The notes: generated by a model from the letters alone, not told the origin. Positions 1 through 8,080 are shown, counted from the stretch's first letter. The stretch is DNA of 39,317 nt from an uncultured Ruminococcus sp. (GCA_902786975.1 CADAES010000021.1:1-39317); one strand, 5' to 3'. Made by a program: numbers and translations.

Positions 1-20
1 TCTCTTTTTCTTCTTGCCAT
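1..20 (-). CDS. 5' end of an off-window gene (start codon and 6 codons)
   Basis: On the minus strand an ATG at position 20 opens a frame reading M-A-R-R-K-R before the window ends. A strong ribosome binding site AGGAGG lies about 10 nt upstream (complement of 31-36). Too little protein is visible to name it; a basic N-terminus is all that can be said. The start codon directly follows the U-run of a large hairpin (21-76), which suggests control of this gene at its leader. Confidence 0.6.
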
Positions 21-76
21 AAAAAATCAGCCTCCTGTGATATTAATTCTATTTTATCACAGTTAGCTGATTTTTT
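21..76 (-). promoter_or_regulatory. Large hairpin covering the ribosome binding site of the left-edge gene
   Basis: Positions 21-31 (AAAAAATCAGC) pair perfectly with 66-76, and 35-42 (CTGTGATA) pair with 55-62. A 3x3 internal loop lies between the two stems and a 12-nt loop closes the end. Read on the minus strand, the 3' arm contains the AGGAGG Shine-Dalgarno and ends in six T's immediately before the ATG at 20. The structure could hide the ribosome binding site, act as an intrinsic terminator/attenuator, or be a two-part protein-binding palindrome. The pairing is seen directly; the role is inferred. Confidence 0.6.
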
Positions 77-160
77 ACAGACTTTTTTTCAGAGGCTCAG
101 CAGGACGACGACGAAGGCTGTGCGCATATATGGATGAAGAAAGAATTATGAAATTTCAAA

Positions 161-190
161 GGAGAGCAGATGATGTCTGCTCTCCTTTTT
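161..190. terminator. Intrinsic terminator, probably bidirectional
   Basis: A perfect 10-bp stem (GGAGAGCAGA at 161-170, partner at 176-185, loop TGATG) is followed by a T-run at 186-190 on the plus strand and a shorter T-run on the minus strand. It lies downstream of the minus-strand ATPase gene, which it probably terminates. No plus-strand gene ending here was found. Confidence 0.65.
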
Positions 191-221
191 GGTGTGCTTC
201 ATGACCTCATTTGTTTCAAAG

Positions 222-263
222 CTTCTCTTTTCTCTTACCTCTTACCTCTTATCTCTTACCTCT
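222..263 (-). repeat. Six tandem heptamers (AGAGRWA-like) across a stop codon
   Basis: Read on the minus strand, positions 263 to 222 are six consecutive 7-mers: AGAGGTA, AGAGATA, AGAGGTA, AGAGGTA, AGAGAAA, AGAGAAG. The array covers the last four sense codons and the stop of the ATPase gene and continues downstream. Seven is not a multiple of three, so gain or loss of one unit in the coding part would change the C-terminus. Confidence 0.7.
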
Positions 264-1322
264 AAAAGCTATTTCCCCGGAAATGCTTTCGCATACTCTG
301 TCAAGCCCGTCAAAGTCCATTGCTTTGATATAATAGCTTTCAAGCTCGTCGTGCTTTGCTTTTGCCTGCTTCATAGTTTTGGCGGTCAGCTCTGAAAGCT
401 GTCTGATAAGCGATGCGTTGGCTGTGAAAAGCCCTCGGTGCTCCTTGAGCGCTTCACGGTCGTAGAAGCGGGACATATTTATACTCCCGGCGTTTCTGAC
501 AGTGAGCCTGTTAAGAGGCGCAGAGGTTATCAGCGCAGTGCCCGCACCGTCTATAAGCAGATGTTCATAAACGGTGTCCTCAAATATCAGATACGGTGAC
601 ACGCTGACATCATAGCCCTTTCGCACCGCCTGCTCTGCAACGAGGCTCAGCAGTCTGCCTGCGGCACAGAATCGGTCGTCACGCAGACAATAGATACTGT
701 CAAATCTGTCGAGCGTTTCTGTAAAGGTCATATATCCGTACTGCGTCATAGCGCTGAGCTGTCTTGTTGAAACTGACGCCTCGCTGCTGCGCTTTCTGCC
801 GAGTATCTTCCTGCACAGTCGCTGTGCGAAAGCTTCGAGCTTTTCTGTGTCAAGGCAATATGATCCGAGTGAAAAGGTATCCTCGCAGATACGCCCAAGT
901 GCCTTTGCGCTGTTTGAGGCATCAAGGAGAAGCTGTTTGTTGCTGTCGGAAGCCTTTATTATCCTATCGCTGTTTTTCGCAAGCATATTCTTATCCCAGT
1001 AAAATCCGAGGTCAATTATCTTCTGACAGACGCCCGGGTACTTGGGGTCAAAAACGTGAGGTGCTGTTCCGTCTATTATCACTGCTTTGGACGAGTGCAG
1101 GACGACCGCATCAAGAGAATCGGGGTCGGACGAACAGAAATACCTTGTGACATCCTCAGTGTTTGCGAACCTTTCGGCTATGCGCTTCATCAGCGTAGAT
1201 TTGCCCGTGCCTGCGCCGCCTTTTAAAATGTAAGTAAAGTAGTCTTTGCTGTTGACATATTTCCCGAGATCAGTGAAAAAACCGTTCGGCGTTACGCCGC
1301 CGAGAAAGAACTTATCAGACAT
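249..1322 (-). CDS. P-loop ATPase, PRK06851-like family
   Basis: A 357-residue cytoplasmic nucleotide-binding protein of unknown cellular role. A Walker A motif GGAGTGKST lies near residue 35, after the N-terminal segment MSDKFFLGGVTPNGF. Sequence and length resemble the PRK06851-type ATPases of Firmicutes, which have been given no firm function. A frame extends upstream to 1391, but the start at 1322 is preferred: AGGAGG sits 7 nt before it (1330-1335), and the longer version would run into the conserved structured element at 1350-1505. The same element precedes isocitrate dehydrogenase at 22743, so the two genes may share post-transcriptional control. The C-terminal codons lie in a heptamer repeat. 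Family assignment is by recognition of overall sequence and is moderately sure. Confidence 0.75.
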   Translation of the reverse strand: MSDKFFLGGVTPNGFFTDLGKYVNSKDYFTYILKGGAGTGKSTLMKRIAERFANTEDVTRYFCSSDPDSLDAVVLHSSKAVIIDGTAPHVFDPKYPGVCQKIIDLGFYWDKNMLAKNSDRIIKASDSNKQLLLDASNSAKALGRICEDTFSLGSYCLDTEKLEAFAQRLCRKILGRKRSSEASVSTRQLSAMTQYGYMTFTETLDRFDSIYCLRDDRFCAAGRLLSLVAEQAVRKGYDVSVSPYLIFEDTVYEHLLIDGAGTALITSAPLNRLTVRNAGSINMSRFYDREALKEHRGLFTANASLIRQLSELTAKTMKQAKAKHDELESYYIKAMDFDGLDRVCESISGEIAFRGKR

Positions 1323-1349
1323 ATTCCGCCCTCCTGAAAAGGTCTGTTC

Positions 1350-1505
1350 AATAAGGGGCATCGCCCCGTCATTCAAGCCACGACAAGCCAAGCTTCGCTT
1401 GCTGCAGCGTCAGCCGCTCAGGTTTCGGCGGGTAGACTCATTACCACCGCCGAAAGACTAAGATGACCGCCGCCTAAAAAGCGTGGGTCATCGGTCGTGG
1501 TTATT
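1350..1505 (-). promoter_or_regulatory. Structured leader element, copy A (upstream of the ATPase gene)
   Basis: On the minus strand this 156-nt element folds as follows. An outer pair AATAA (1505-1501) matches TTATT (1354-1350). The closing stem CCACGAC (1500-1494) pairs with GTCGTGG (1384-1378). Hairpin 1 is GATGACC (1492-1486) with GGTCATC (1468-1462). Hairpin 2 is CTTAG-TC-TTTCGGCGG with CCGCCGAAA-C-CTGAG (1462-1417). An extra CAAGC-GAA-GCTTG hairpin is specific to this copy. A linker CTTGAATGAC leads to the hairpin GGGGC-GAT-GCCCC (1367-1355). The AGGAGG of the ATPase gene follows 14 nt later. Copy B lies at 22581-22719. Whether it acts as an RNA switch or is a folded mobile repeat is not decided by sequence alone. 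Confidence 0.65.
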
Positions 1506-1552
1506 CAGACCGTATTTTCTACATACTATGTAAAACGCTTGTACAGGGTCAC

Positions 1553-1587
1553 AAAAAAGCACCGCAGGCTTTTTCGCTCACGGTGCT
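1553..1587 (-). terminator. Intrinsic terminator of the VanY-like gene
   Basis: On the minus strand AGCACCG (1587-1581) pairs with CGGTGCT (1564-1558) and is followed by a run of T's. It lies directly downstream of the VanY-like gene that ends at 1595. The ATPase gene beyond it therefore probably has its own promoter within 1506-1552, where no clear consensus is visible. Confidence 0.7.
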
Positions 1588-1594
1588 GTATGTC

Positions 1595-2668
1595 TTATTC
1601 TGTTTTTTCGGGCTGAGTTTGTGTCGTTTGCTGATCCTGCCTGGGCTGTGTGCCGCTTGGGACGCCTGCGCAGACGTAGAGGATGCCGTCTCCGACTCCT
1701 GTTGCGCAATACTCTGTACTGCTGCCGTCGGGCTGTGACGGAACGGGTATTGTTGTTCCCGACTTTTCTTTATCGGCTTTTACGCAGTAGGCTATATGCT
1801 CTGAGCCGTCGTCAAGAATGACGGAAAGCGGCTGTTCGTAGCTGTATTTCTGCAAAAATGCGTATATCTCCTCAAGCGCAAGGTCGTTGTCGTGCATTAT
1901 CTTTGCAAAGACCCGACCGACATATCTGAAATGGTCAGCCTTGGCTTCAACGCCGGTGACCTGCTGCTTTGCTGCGGTATATCTTTGCACAAAGCCGTAT
2001 TTATAGCAATTCTCAACTATCCAGCTGTACTGCCCTTCTCCTGTGAACTGCGGATATGCTCCCTTATCAGCTTCATACAGCTGAAGGTCTACCGCAAGTC
2101 CCGAGAGGTGTTCATAGCAGCCGTCGGAGCTTACCGTTCCCTTATCGGTCACAGCGGTCTTTTCGTCTTTTTTGTCCTCTACGTCGAACTGCGAAGGGTA
2201 AAGCTTATCGTTGGTCTTGAACGATGCGTTGCGCACCATTATAGTTTTGAGCCCTGTCTGTGCGGAAAAGTCACTTACCATTTTGTTGAGCTGGGTGAGC
2301 ATTTCCTTTTCTCCGCAGACAGACGTACTGCTGGTGGTCATTATCTGGTCACCCTTGTCGTTGAACAGATACGGATAGATAGAATCAAAATCGGTACCCT
2401 CGGACGCATAGCGGCTGTCCTTGCTGTCAAGTGCAAGAAGCCCCGAGTTTTCTTCAAAGGCGCTGTTGTTCATCTGCTCGTATCTCGTATCGTACTTTAT
2501 AACGGGAGCCTGCGAGGATGACTCGGCCGCAGAGGAACTGTCATTTTCGTCCGAAGCCCTGCTTTTGGAAACGGCGGTCGAAAGTGCGATAACGAAAAGC
2601 AAAAGTGCTGCAAGGGATAATCCTGCTTTTCTGCAGAGGCTGTTTGTCCAGCGGATATCAATTTTCAT
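1595..2668 (-). CDS. VanY-like (peptidase M15B) exported D-Ala-D-Ala carboxypeptidase homologue
   Basis: A 357-residue protein with one N-terminal membrane segment (about residues 14-34), a Ser/Asp-rich linker (about 38-53), then an M15B/VanY-type domain. It probably acts outside the membrane on peptidoglycan stem peptides. Zinc-site motifs are EHLSGLAVDL (H187, D194) and DHFRYVG (H246). Both differ from the usual SxHxxGxAxD and ExWHxRYVG: the Ser two before H187 is Tyr, and the Glu three before H246 is Lys, although E241 and D245 are nearby. Catalytic ability is therefore uncertain. The C-terminus is a Gln/Thr/Pro-rich tail. The ATG at 2668 is chosen because AGGTGG lies 8 nt upstream; a GTG at 2680 is in frame but lies inside that site. 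Confidence 0.75.
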   Translation of the reverse strand: MKIDIRWTNSLCRKAGLSLAALLLFVIALSTAVSKSRASDENDSSSAAESSSQAPVIKYDTRYEQMNNSAFEENSGLLALDSKDSRYASEGTDFDSIYPYLFNDKGDQIMTTSSTSVCGEKEMLTQLNKMVSDFSAQTGLKTIMVRNASFKTNDKLYPSQFDVEDKKDEKTAVTDKGTVSSDGCYEHLSGLAVDLQLYEADKGAYPQFTGEGQYSWIVENCYKYGFVQRYTAAKQQVTGVEAKADHFRYVGRVFAKIMHDNDLALEEIYAFLQKYSYEQPLSVILDDGSEHIAYCVKADKEKSGTTIPVPSQPDGSSTEYCATGVGDGILYVCAGVPSGTQPRQDQQTTQTQPEKTE

Positions 2669-2835
2669 TTGCTGCACCACCTTTTAATTGATGAGTGTGA
2701 TCCGTACAAGGTTATTGTACCACATTTGTCAAAGATAGTACACAGTATTTAAGCACATCGTCATTGTTTTTGTAGACTTAAACAAAACTAACGTTCTTAA
2801 CTTGTGCATTAGTGCAAATACAGGCGGCAGCAGGG

Positions 2836-2864
2836 TTGATTATTCTAACAGGATATGGTATCAT
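2836..2864 (+). promoter_or_regulatory. Promoter of dprA
   Basis: TTGATT (2836-2841), 17-nt spacer, TATCAT (2859-2864), about 32 nt before the dprA start codon. A moderate match to the sigma-A consensus. Confidence 0.5.
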
Positions 2865-2896
2865 AATCAGTAACACAGCGGGAAGGAGTTGGGAAA

Positions 2897-3712
2897 ATGG
2901 ATCGTTTTGCAGAGCTTGCGGCGTGGATAAAATGCTCACTGGTATTCAGCGGCCACGAAACTGAGTTTTCAGCGCTTTTGAAAAAACACGGAAGCGCTGA
3001 AGGCGTGCTTGCAGGCATATCACGCCGACGCTTTGACGATACTGCGGTACAGAGCATAATTGACGAGTGTGCTGCTGAAGGCATAGAAATACTTACCCAG
3101 CAGGACGAAAAATTCCCCCGCTGTTTCTTTGAGACTTTGCCTCCCGTTGTGGTCTATGTAAGGGGCGACACAACGGCGCTTTCGGAAGAAAGCAGTATAG
3201 GCATTATCGGTGCAAGGCGTGCGAGCGAATACTCTCTCGGGGTATGCAGGCGCTTCTCCGGTGAGCTTGCGGCAAGGGGGAAGGTCATCGTCAGCGGGTT
3301 TGCGCTCGGCACGGACCAGACTGCGCATTGTGCCTGTCTGAACAGCGGCGGCAAGACTGTTTCCGTTCTCGGATGCGGCATCGGGTACGATTATCCGCAC
3401 GGCTGTCTTGAGCTTCAGAGGCGCATAGCCCGACAAGGTGCGGTAATATCGGAATTCGCTCCGAAAACAAAGCCTGTCCCCGAGAATTTCATTCGCAGGA
3501 ACAGGCTTATAGGTGCATTGTCTCAAAAGCTCCTTGTTATTGAGGCGTCGGACAAAAGCGGCTGTCTTAACACGGTATCGCATGCTCTGGAGCTTGGACG
3601 GGAGGTATTTGTGATTCCTCCGCACAGCATCGTTCAGAAGCGTTATGCGGGACAGTGCGGTCTTATCCGTGACGGCGCGGATATTGCTTTTCAGCCCTCG
3701 GACTTGATATAA
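2897..3712 (+). CDS. dprA: DNA-processing protein DprA (Smf)
   Basis: A 271-residue cytoplasmic protein that binds incoming single-stranded DNA and loads RecA during natural transformation. The Rossmann-type DprA core is clear: GIIGARRAS (102-110), SGFALGTDQTAH (about 133-144), and RNRLIGALS (201-209) followed by LLVIEASDKSG. The protein stops soon after the core, so the C-terminal winged-helix domain found in many homologues is absent. AAGGAG lies 8 nt before the ATG. The gene is alone on its strand, converges on glgB, and ends 3 nt before the glgB stop. Other competence genes are not in the window, so a role in transformation here is inferred from the family only. Confidence 0.92.
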   Translation: MDRFAELAAWIKCSLVFSGHETEFSALLKKHGSAEGVLAGISRRRFDDTAVQSIIDECAAEGIEILTQQDEKFPRCFFETLPPVVVYVRGDTTALSEESSIGIIGARRASEYSLGVCRRFSGELAARGKVIVSGFALGTDQTAHCACLNSGGKTVSVLGCGIGYDYPHGCLELQRRIARQGAVISEFAPKTKPVPENFIRRNRLIGALSQKLLVIEASDKSGCLNTVSHALELGREVFVIPPHSIVQKRYAGQCGLIRDGADIAFQPSDLI

Positions 3713-3728
3713 AGCCTAGGGCTTTTTT
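3711..3728 (+). terminator. Compact terminator at the dprA/glgB convergence
   Basis: AAAGCC (3711-3716), loop TAG, GGCTTT (3720-3725) and more T's. The hairpin overlaps the stop codon of dprA and the stop codon of the convergent glgB, so the two genes are packed end to end over one terminator. Confidence 0.6.
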
Positions 3729-5515
3729 CTCAGCATAACGGCGGACAGCGGTGCAAGGTTGATATTGAGCTTATAGCTGCTTGCAAAGCAATGCTCGTTG
3801 AGGCAGTTGGAGCCGCTGTAAATATCCCTGTCGGAATTGATAAGCTCCTCGAACTCGCCGTTGACGTTGACGTTAAGAGCATAATTCTGCCTGCTCGCCG
3901 AGAAGTTGAAAACGCAATAGATAAGGTGGCCTTCGAGGTCGTTGCGCTGGAACGCAAATATGCTCCTGCCACGGTTATCGGCATCGACCCAGCGGAACGA
4001 TGCGGCGTTGTAATCAAACTTATAAAGCGCAGGCTCGGACTTATAGATGTGATTGAGGTGCTTTACGAACTCGTGCAGGGAGTCGTGCGAGGGGTATGTC
4101 AGCAGGTTCCAGCCAAGCTCCTTGTCCTCACGCCACTCCATATACTCCCCCAGCTCGTTGCCCATAAAGCTGAGCTTTTTGCCCGGGTGGGTCATCTGCC
4201 ACATATAAAACGCCCTTATAGTTGACATTTTCTGTTCGTGGCTGCCCTGCGCCTTGTCGAGCATTGTCATTTTGCCGTGGACGACCTCGTCGTGAGAATA
4301 CGGCAGGATAAAAAGGTCACTGTAAAAATAGCTCATCGAGAAGGTCATTTTGTTGTGGTGCTTGGGTCTTTCGTTAGCAGGGGTCTTGATATAGTTTATG
4401 GTATCGTTCATAAAGCCGAGGTCCCACTTATAGTCAAAGCCGAGCCCGCCGTATTCGACAGGTGCGGTGACCTTTGCGTAGTCGGTCGAATCCTCGGCAA
4501 AGAGCATAACGTCGGGGTGGAGCTTTTGCATAGTATAGTTCGTATCTCTGACGAACCACAGTCCGCTGTCGTTTATCGGCATATCTTTTCTGCCGTGGCG
4601 GTAGATAAGGTTTGCAACTGCGTCAAAGCGGATACCGTCGATATGGTACTTTTCTATCCAGAAATTGACCGCCGATTTCATAAAGCTGAGAACGTGCGGC
4701 TTGGAGTAATCGAACAGAGCCGTGTTCCACTCGCTGTATCGCTCGTTTTCATTTTCACTTTCAAAAACATAGCCGCCGTCGTAGATATGAAGTGCAAAGA
4801 AGTCTCTTGCGAAATGCACGGGAACGAAGTCGAGTATTACGCCGATACCCGAAGCGTGGCAGCGGTCGATAAAGGTTTTCAGACCGTTTGGGTCGCCGTA
4901 GCGGCTGGTGGCGGAATAGTATCCGGTCACCTGGTAGCCCCACGAGCCGTCGAAAGGATGCTCGGTAAGCGGAAGAAGCTCGATATGGGTATAGCCCATT
5001 TCCTTTATATACGGGATAAGGATATCCGCCATTTCTTCGTAGCGGTAAAAACGCTCTGTTTCGTACTTGCCTTCCTTGATGCGCCAGCTGCCGAAATGCA
5101 TCTCGTAAATGTTCAGAGGCTTTTCGTAATTCTTGTCACGACAAGCGAGCCAATCGCCGTCGCCCCACTGATAGCTGTCCATATCATAAAGGATAGACGC
5201 ATTTTTCGGGCGCACCTCGCTGTAAAATGCAAACGGGTCGGAACGGTAATGCTTTTCCAGCGTTTTCGTGGTGATGATGAACTGGTAGATATCCCCCTGC
5301 CCTGCCCTTTCACGGAAACAGCTCCAGATACCACGGTCGTCACGTTGCATCTCAAACACCGAGCCGTTAAGCATAAGCTCAACATTGACCGCATTGGGCG
5401 CATAGGTCACGAATTCGGCACCGCCGTCGGAAAGATGCGCACCCATACTTTCGTATGCGTTATAGCTCAGACCGTTCAGATACTCGCTTATCCTGTCATT
5501 ATTCAGGCTCATCAT
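3716..5515 (-). CDS. glgB: 1,4-alpha-glucan branching enzyme GlgB
   Basis: A 599-residue GH13 enzyme that transfers alpha-1,4-glucan segments to make alpha-1,6 branches in glycogen. An N-terminal CBM48-type beta domain (about residues 20-110) is followed by the catalytic barrel. The GH13 residues are visible: nucleophile D298 in DGIRFDAV, acid/base E341 in LFAEDS, and D409 in YSHDEV. It is shorter than many branching enzymes (620-730 residues), consistent with one N-terminal beta domain instead of two. The start overlaps the yfhO stop by 4 nt (ATGA) and AGGAAG lies just upstream, so translation is probably coupled. It is the last gene of the galT - PIG-L - yfhO - glgB operon. No other glycogen gene is present in the window. 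Confidence 0.93.
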   Translation of the reverse strand: MMSLNNDRISEYLNGLSYNAYESMGAHLSDGGAEFVTYAPNAVNVELMLNGSVFEMQRDDRGIWSCFRERAGQGDIYQFIITTKTLEKHYRSDPFAFYSEVRPKNASILYDMDSYQWGDGDWLACRDKNYEKPLNIYEMHFGSWRIKEGKYETERFYRYEEMADILIPYIKEMGYTHIELLPLTEHPFDGSWGYQVTGYYSATSRYGDPNGLKTFIDRCHASGIGVILDFVPVHFARDFFALHIYDGGYVFESENENERYSEWNTALFDYSKPHVLSFMKSAVNFWIEKYHIDGIRFDAVANLIYRHGRKDMPINDSGLWFVRDTNYTMQKLHPDVMLFAEDSTDYAKVTAPVEYGGLGFDYKWDLGFMNDTINYIKTPANERPKHHNKMTFSMSYFYSDLFILPYSHDEVVHGKMTMLDKAQGSHEQKMSTIRAFYMWQMTHPGKKLSFMGNELGEYMEWREDKELGWNLLTYPSHDSLHEFVKHLNHIYKSEPALYKFDYNAASFRWVDADNRGRSIFAFQRNDLEGHLIYCVFNFSASRQNYALNVNVNGEFEELINSDRDIYSGSNCLNEHCFASSYKLNINLAPLSAVMLRKKP

Positions 5516-8058
5516 TTCACTTCCTGTTTTTCATTCTTCTTTTTGCAAAGGCACTCAAACACGATAAGCACCGCAAGCACCACAGCTCCGCCTGCTGACA
5601 TCAGCAGGCCTTCTTTTTTCAGCGGTGCGGTAAAGGTTATCTTTATATCATGGTGACCCTCGGACAGTGGGAAACCGATAAATGCGGTATCCACACATTC
5701 CACTTCGGTCTTTTCGCCGTCAACGAAGGCGGTGAAGCCCTCTGAATACGGAACGCTCACTCTGAAATATCCGTCCTTTTTAACGTCGATGCTGCCGGCG
5801 ATATCGTCGCCCTTTGTCTTTTCCTTGTCAAAGACAAATCTGTCGATGTTTTTGCGCTGTGAGAGCTTCATTATATAGCAGCGTATATTTCTTATATCGT
5901 AGTTGCCCTTCATGAATTTCATTTTAAGCTCTGTGACGGGAACGTTATCGTGCGGGGAAACCACATATTCAAAGGTGGTATTGTTGTTGTAGTATTTCCA
6001 CCCGGGGTCTGTAAGGTTGTTCTTTATGCCGTCGATGAACACCTTTGCATCTCCTGCGGACAGCCCCTTGTCACGCAGGTCGTTGTCAACGTCAAAAGAG
6101 ATAAGCAGTATCTCGTCGGAAGCAACGGGCTTTTTCAAAGCGACGTCGAAGCTGATAGTCTTTTGGAGTCTGACATTGTAGCCGTCGCTGCTTTCGGTTA
6201 TACCGTCGATGTCCTTTATCACGGGGGCATCGGCCGGAGTGATCCTGTCACTTTCAAAGCTGTCGCTTCCGCCCTGTGAAACGACTGTCCTGCTCATAAG
6301 CGCATCGAGGCAGTAGGGGTACTTAATATCGAGATAAGCCTTTTCGTTGAGCAGGTCGCTCGAGCAGTAGGCTATCGGCATTGCGGCATCACACTTGTAA
6401 AGCGTGATATCTCCTTTTTGTGCAGCAGGCTCGTAAAGCGATGATGGCTTTGTCCTGCCGTCAGACAGCAGATACTTTTCGCCCATATAAAGCTGGTGGA
6501 TAATGCTTTGTGACTGGGTAGTAAGGGCAGGATTTCTGAACTCGTTTTCGTTGTAGATGCCCTCAAAATAGAATCTGTTGTAATTCTTGTTATGAACAGA
6601 GGAATAGATAGTGCTTGTCAGGTGGCTGTTGTTGTAGACGGTGTTCGGAGTATCGCAGCGTTCGATAAGGTTAGCTGTGCGAACGACATCGGGGTCGTCC
6701 TCAACAGTCTGCATAACAGAATACATATCGCTGCCGTAAAGGTGCTCAAGCTTCGAAAGCTCGGTGAGCTCATCATTATAATTGGCAACGAAGCCTGCGA
6801 TAACGGCTATCGTCATAACCCCTGTCTGAATGACTATCCTCTTTTTCGCAAACAGATATACCGCTATTACGACAGCCAAAGCGATAACGTCTATAAGCAT
6901 TATCCTTTTAACGAGCTGGTTTGCGGACACGAACAGAACAAATGAGCCTGCGAGCAGCGCTGTAACGGGAAATGTCAGCTTCCACGAAAAGCTCCTGTCC
7001 TGTATCTGCTCGGACATTCTTCCGACAAGCAGCAGGCAAAGCGGCATAAACGGGATAAGCACCTTTGAGTCGATATACAGCGTGCCGTTGAGTGCGAAAA
7101 CGAACACAGGCAGCATAAGCAGGGCAAGCATAGTTATCCCGAGAAATCTTATATGCTTTTTGTTTTTGGAAACGACTGCGGAAACGACAGCTATCAGCGC
7201 TGTGAGGGTAAGACCCATTCCGTAGGTATCGTAGCAGAAAAAGCTGATATCGGGTTTTGGGAACAGCGACGAAAGCTCTATTGAACTGTTGCCCGCATCA
7301 CGCCCGCTGAGCAGGCAGTAAAGCGTAGGCAGCAGGAGTATCCCAGACAGCATAACTGCGGTAATTATCCTGCCCGCAAAGTGCGAGCCTTTTTTCCAGA
7401 GGCCTCTGAGCGTTACTTCCGGAGTCGTTCGCAGGTACTCGTATACGCCGTATACGGCTATCGCCGCACAGGCTGAAACGCCGAAAAAGTAGCAGCACAT
7501 TATACACAAAAACGTATAGATGACCAGCATATACTTTCTTCTGCCGAGGAAATAATCCTCGACTGCGTTGAATGCGAGCAGAAGAAACGGCATATAGCTC
7601 ACAAACATTATGTGTCTGTGGCTGTGCAGAGAAAAGCTTGTCGAAAACTCAAACAGCACCGTGAGCACGAACGCCGTGCGGCTGTCGAATTTGCGCAGCG
7701 TCCACCTGTAAAACAGGAAGATGCTGACTATAACGCCGAGCACCGATACAGCCTGTATGTAGATATACATCGGCACGAACGGGAAAAGATAGCTAAGAAG
7801 AATTATAGGCGAAAACAGCCCGTAATACGAAAGGTCGTATATGTTCTCCCCTGCTCCGATATTGAAAAGGAAGCTCGGGAAAAGGTTTCCCGTCCGGTAG
7901 AATTCTCTGCGGAAATTATCCGGTATAGCAAAGTGCTGTGCCGACCAGTCAAGGTCGGAGCCGTAAGCATACTTGAAGCCCGTTATCGCAAGCACCATTG
8001 CAAGATACATAAGCGTAAGCACGGCAAGATGTATCCAGTTGTTCTTTTTCAGTTTCAT
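5512..8058 (-). CDS. YfhO family multi-pass membrane protein
   Basis: An 848-residue polytopic membrane protein. The N-terminal half carries about a dozen hydrophobic segments (from residue 10 onward), then comes a large extracellular domain (about 430-810), and last a C-terminal transmembrane helix (about 818-835) with a Lys-rich tail. Early residues GSDLDWSAQHF and the general layout match the YfhO family, a GT-C-like fold. YfhO proteins in Bacillus and Listeria have been linked to glycosylation of lipoteichoic acid and related surface polymers. It stands between a PIG-L deacetylase and glgB and overlaps glgB by 4 nt. Substrate cannot be read from sequence; transfer or flipping of a sugar for a surface glycan is inferred from the family. 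Confidence 0.82.
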   Translation of the reverse strand: MKLKKNNWIHLAVLTLMYLAMVLAITGFKYAYGSDLDWSAQHFAIPDNFRREFYRTGNLFPSFLFNIGAGENIYDLSYYGLFSPIILLSYLFPFVPMYIYIQAVSVLGVIVSIFLFYRWTLRKFDSRTAFVLTVLFEFSTSFSLHSHRHIMFVSYMPFLLLAFNAVEDYFLGRRKYMLVIYTFLCIMCCYFFGVSACAAIAVYGVYEYLRTTPEVTLRGLWKKGSHFAGRIITAVMLSGILLLPTLYCLLSGRDAGNSSIELSSLFPKPDISFFCYDTYGMGLTLTALIAVVSAVVSKNKKHIRFLGITMLALLMLPVFVFALNGTLYIDSKVLIPFMPLCLLLVGRMSEQIQDRSFSWKLTFPVTALLAGSFVLFVSANQLVKRIMLIDVIALAVVIAVYLFAKKRIVIQTGVMTIAVIAGFVANYNDELTELSKLEHLYGSDMYSVMQTVEDDPDVVRTANLIERCDTPNTVYNNSHLTSTIYSSVHNKNYNRFYFEGIYNENEFRNPALTTQSQSIIHQLYMGEKYLLSDGRTKPSSLYEPAAQKGDITLYKCDAAMPIAYCSSDLLNEKAYLDIKYPYCLDALMSRTVVSQGGSDSFESDRITPADAPVIKDIDGITESSDGYNVRLQKTISFDVALKKPVASDEILLISFDVDNDLRDKGLSAGDAKVFIDGIKNNLTDPGWKYYNNNTTFEYVVSPHDNVPVTELKMKFMKGNYDIRNIRCYIMKLSQRKNIDRFVFDKEKTKGDDIAGSIDVKKDGYFRVSVPYSEGFTAFVDGEKTEVECVDTAFIGFPLSEGHHDIKITFTAPLKKEGLLMSAGGAVVLAVLIVFECLCKKKNEKQEVK

Positions 8059-8080
8059 TTTGTTTACCCCTTATTCCCCG

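Noticed and set aside
1323-1391. Longer N-terminus for the ATPase gene (start at 1391)
   Set aside because: The added residues would come from the conserved structured element, and AGGAGG is placed for the start at 1322.
1350-1505. Reading the repeated element as a terminator or simple REP palindrome
   Set aside because: The final GGGGC hairpin is not followed by a T-run in either copy, and the element has several nested stems rather than one palindrome. A mobile origin was kept as an alternative, not excluded.
2681-2760. Promoter for the VanY-like gene
   Set aside because: TTGACA and TACAAT occur near 2700-2735 on the minus strand but only 7 nt apart, and no correctly spaced pair was convincing.
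4238-5656. Long plus-strand open frame (472 codons) antisense to glgB
   Set aside because: It lies over a clear GH13 enzyme with all catalytic residues, has no ribosome site and no recognisable protein features. It follows from the codon use of glgB.
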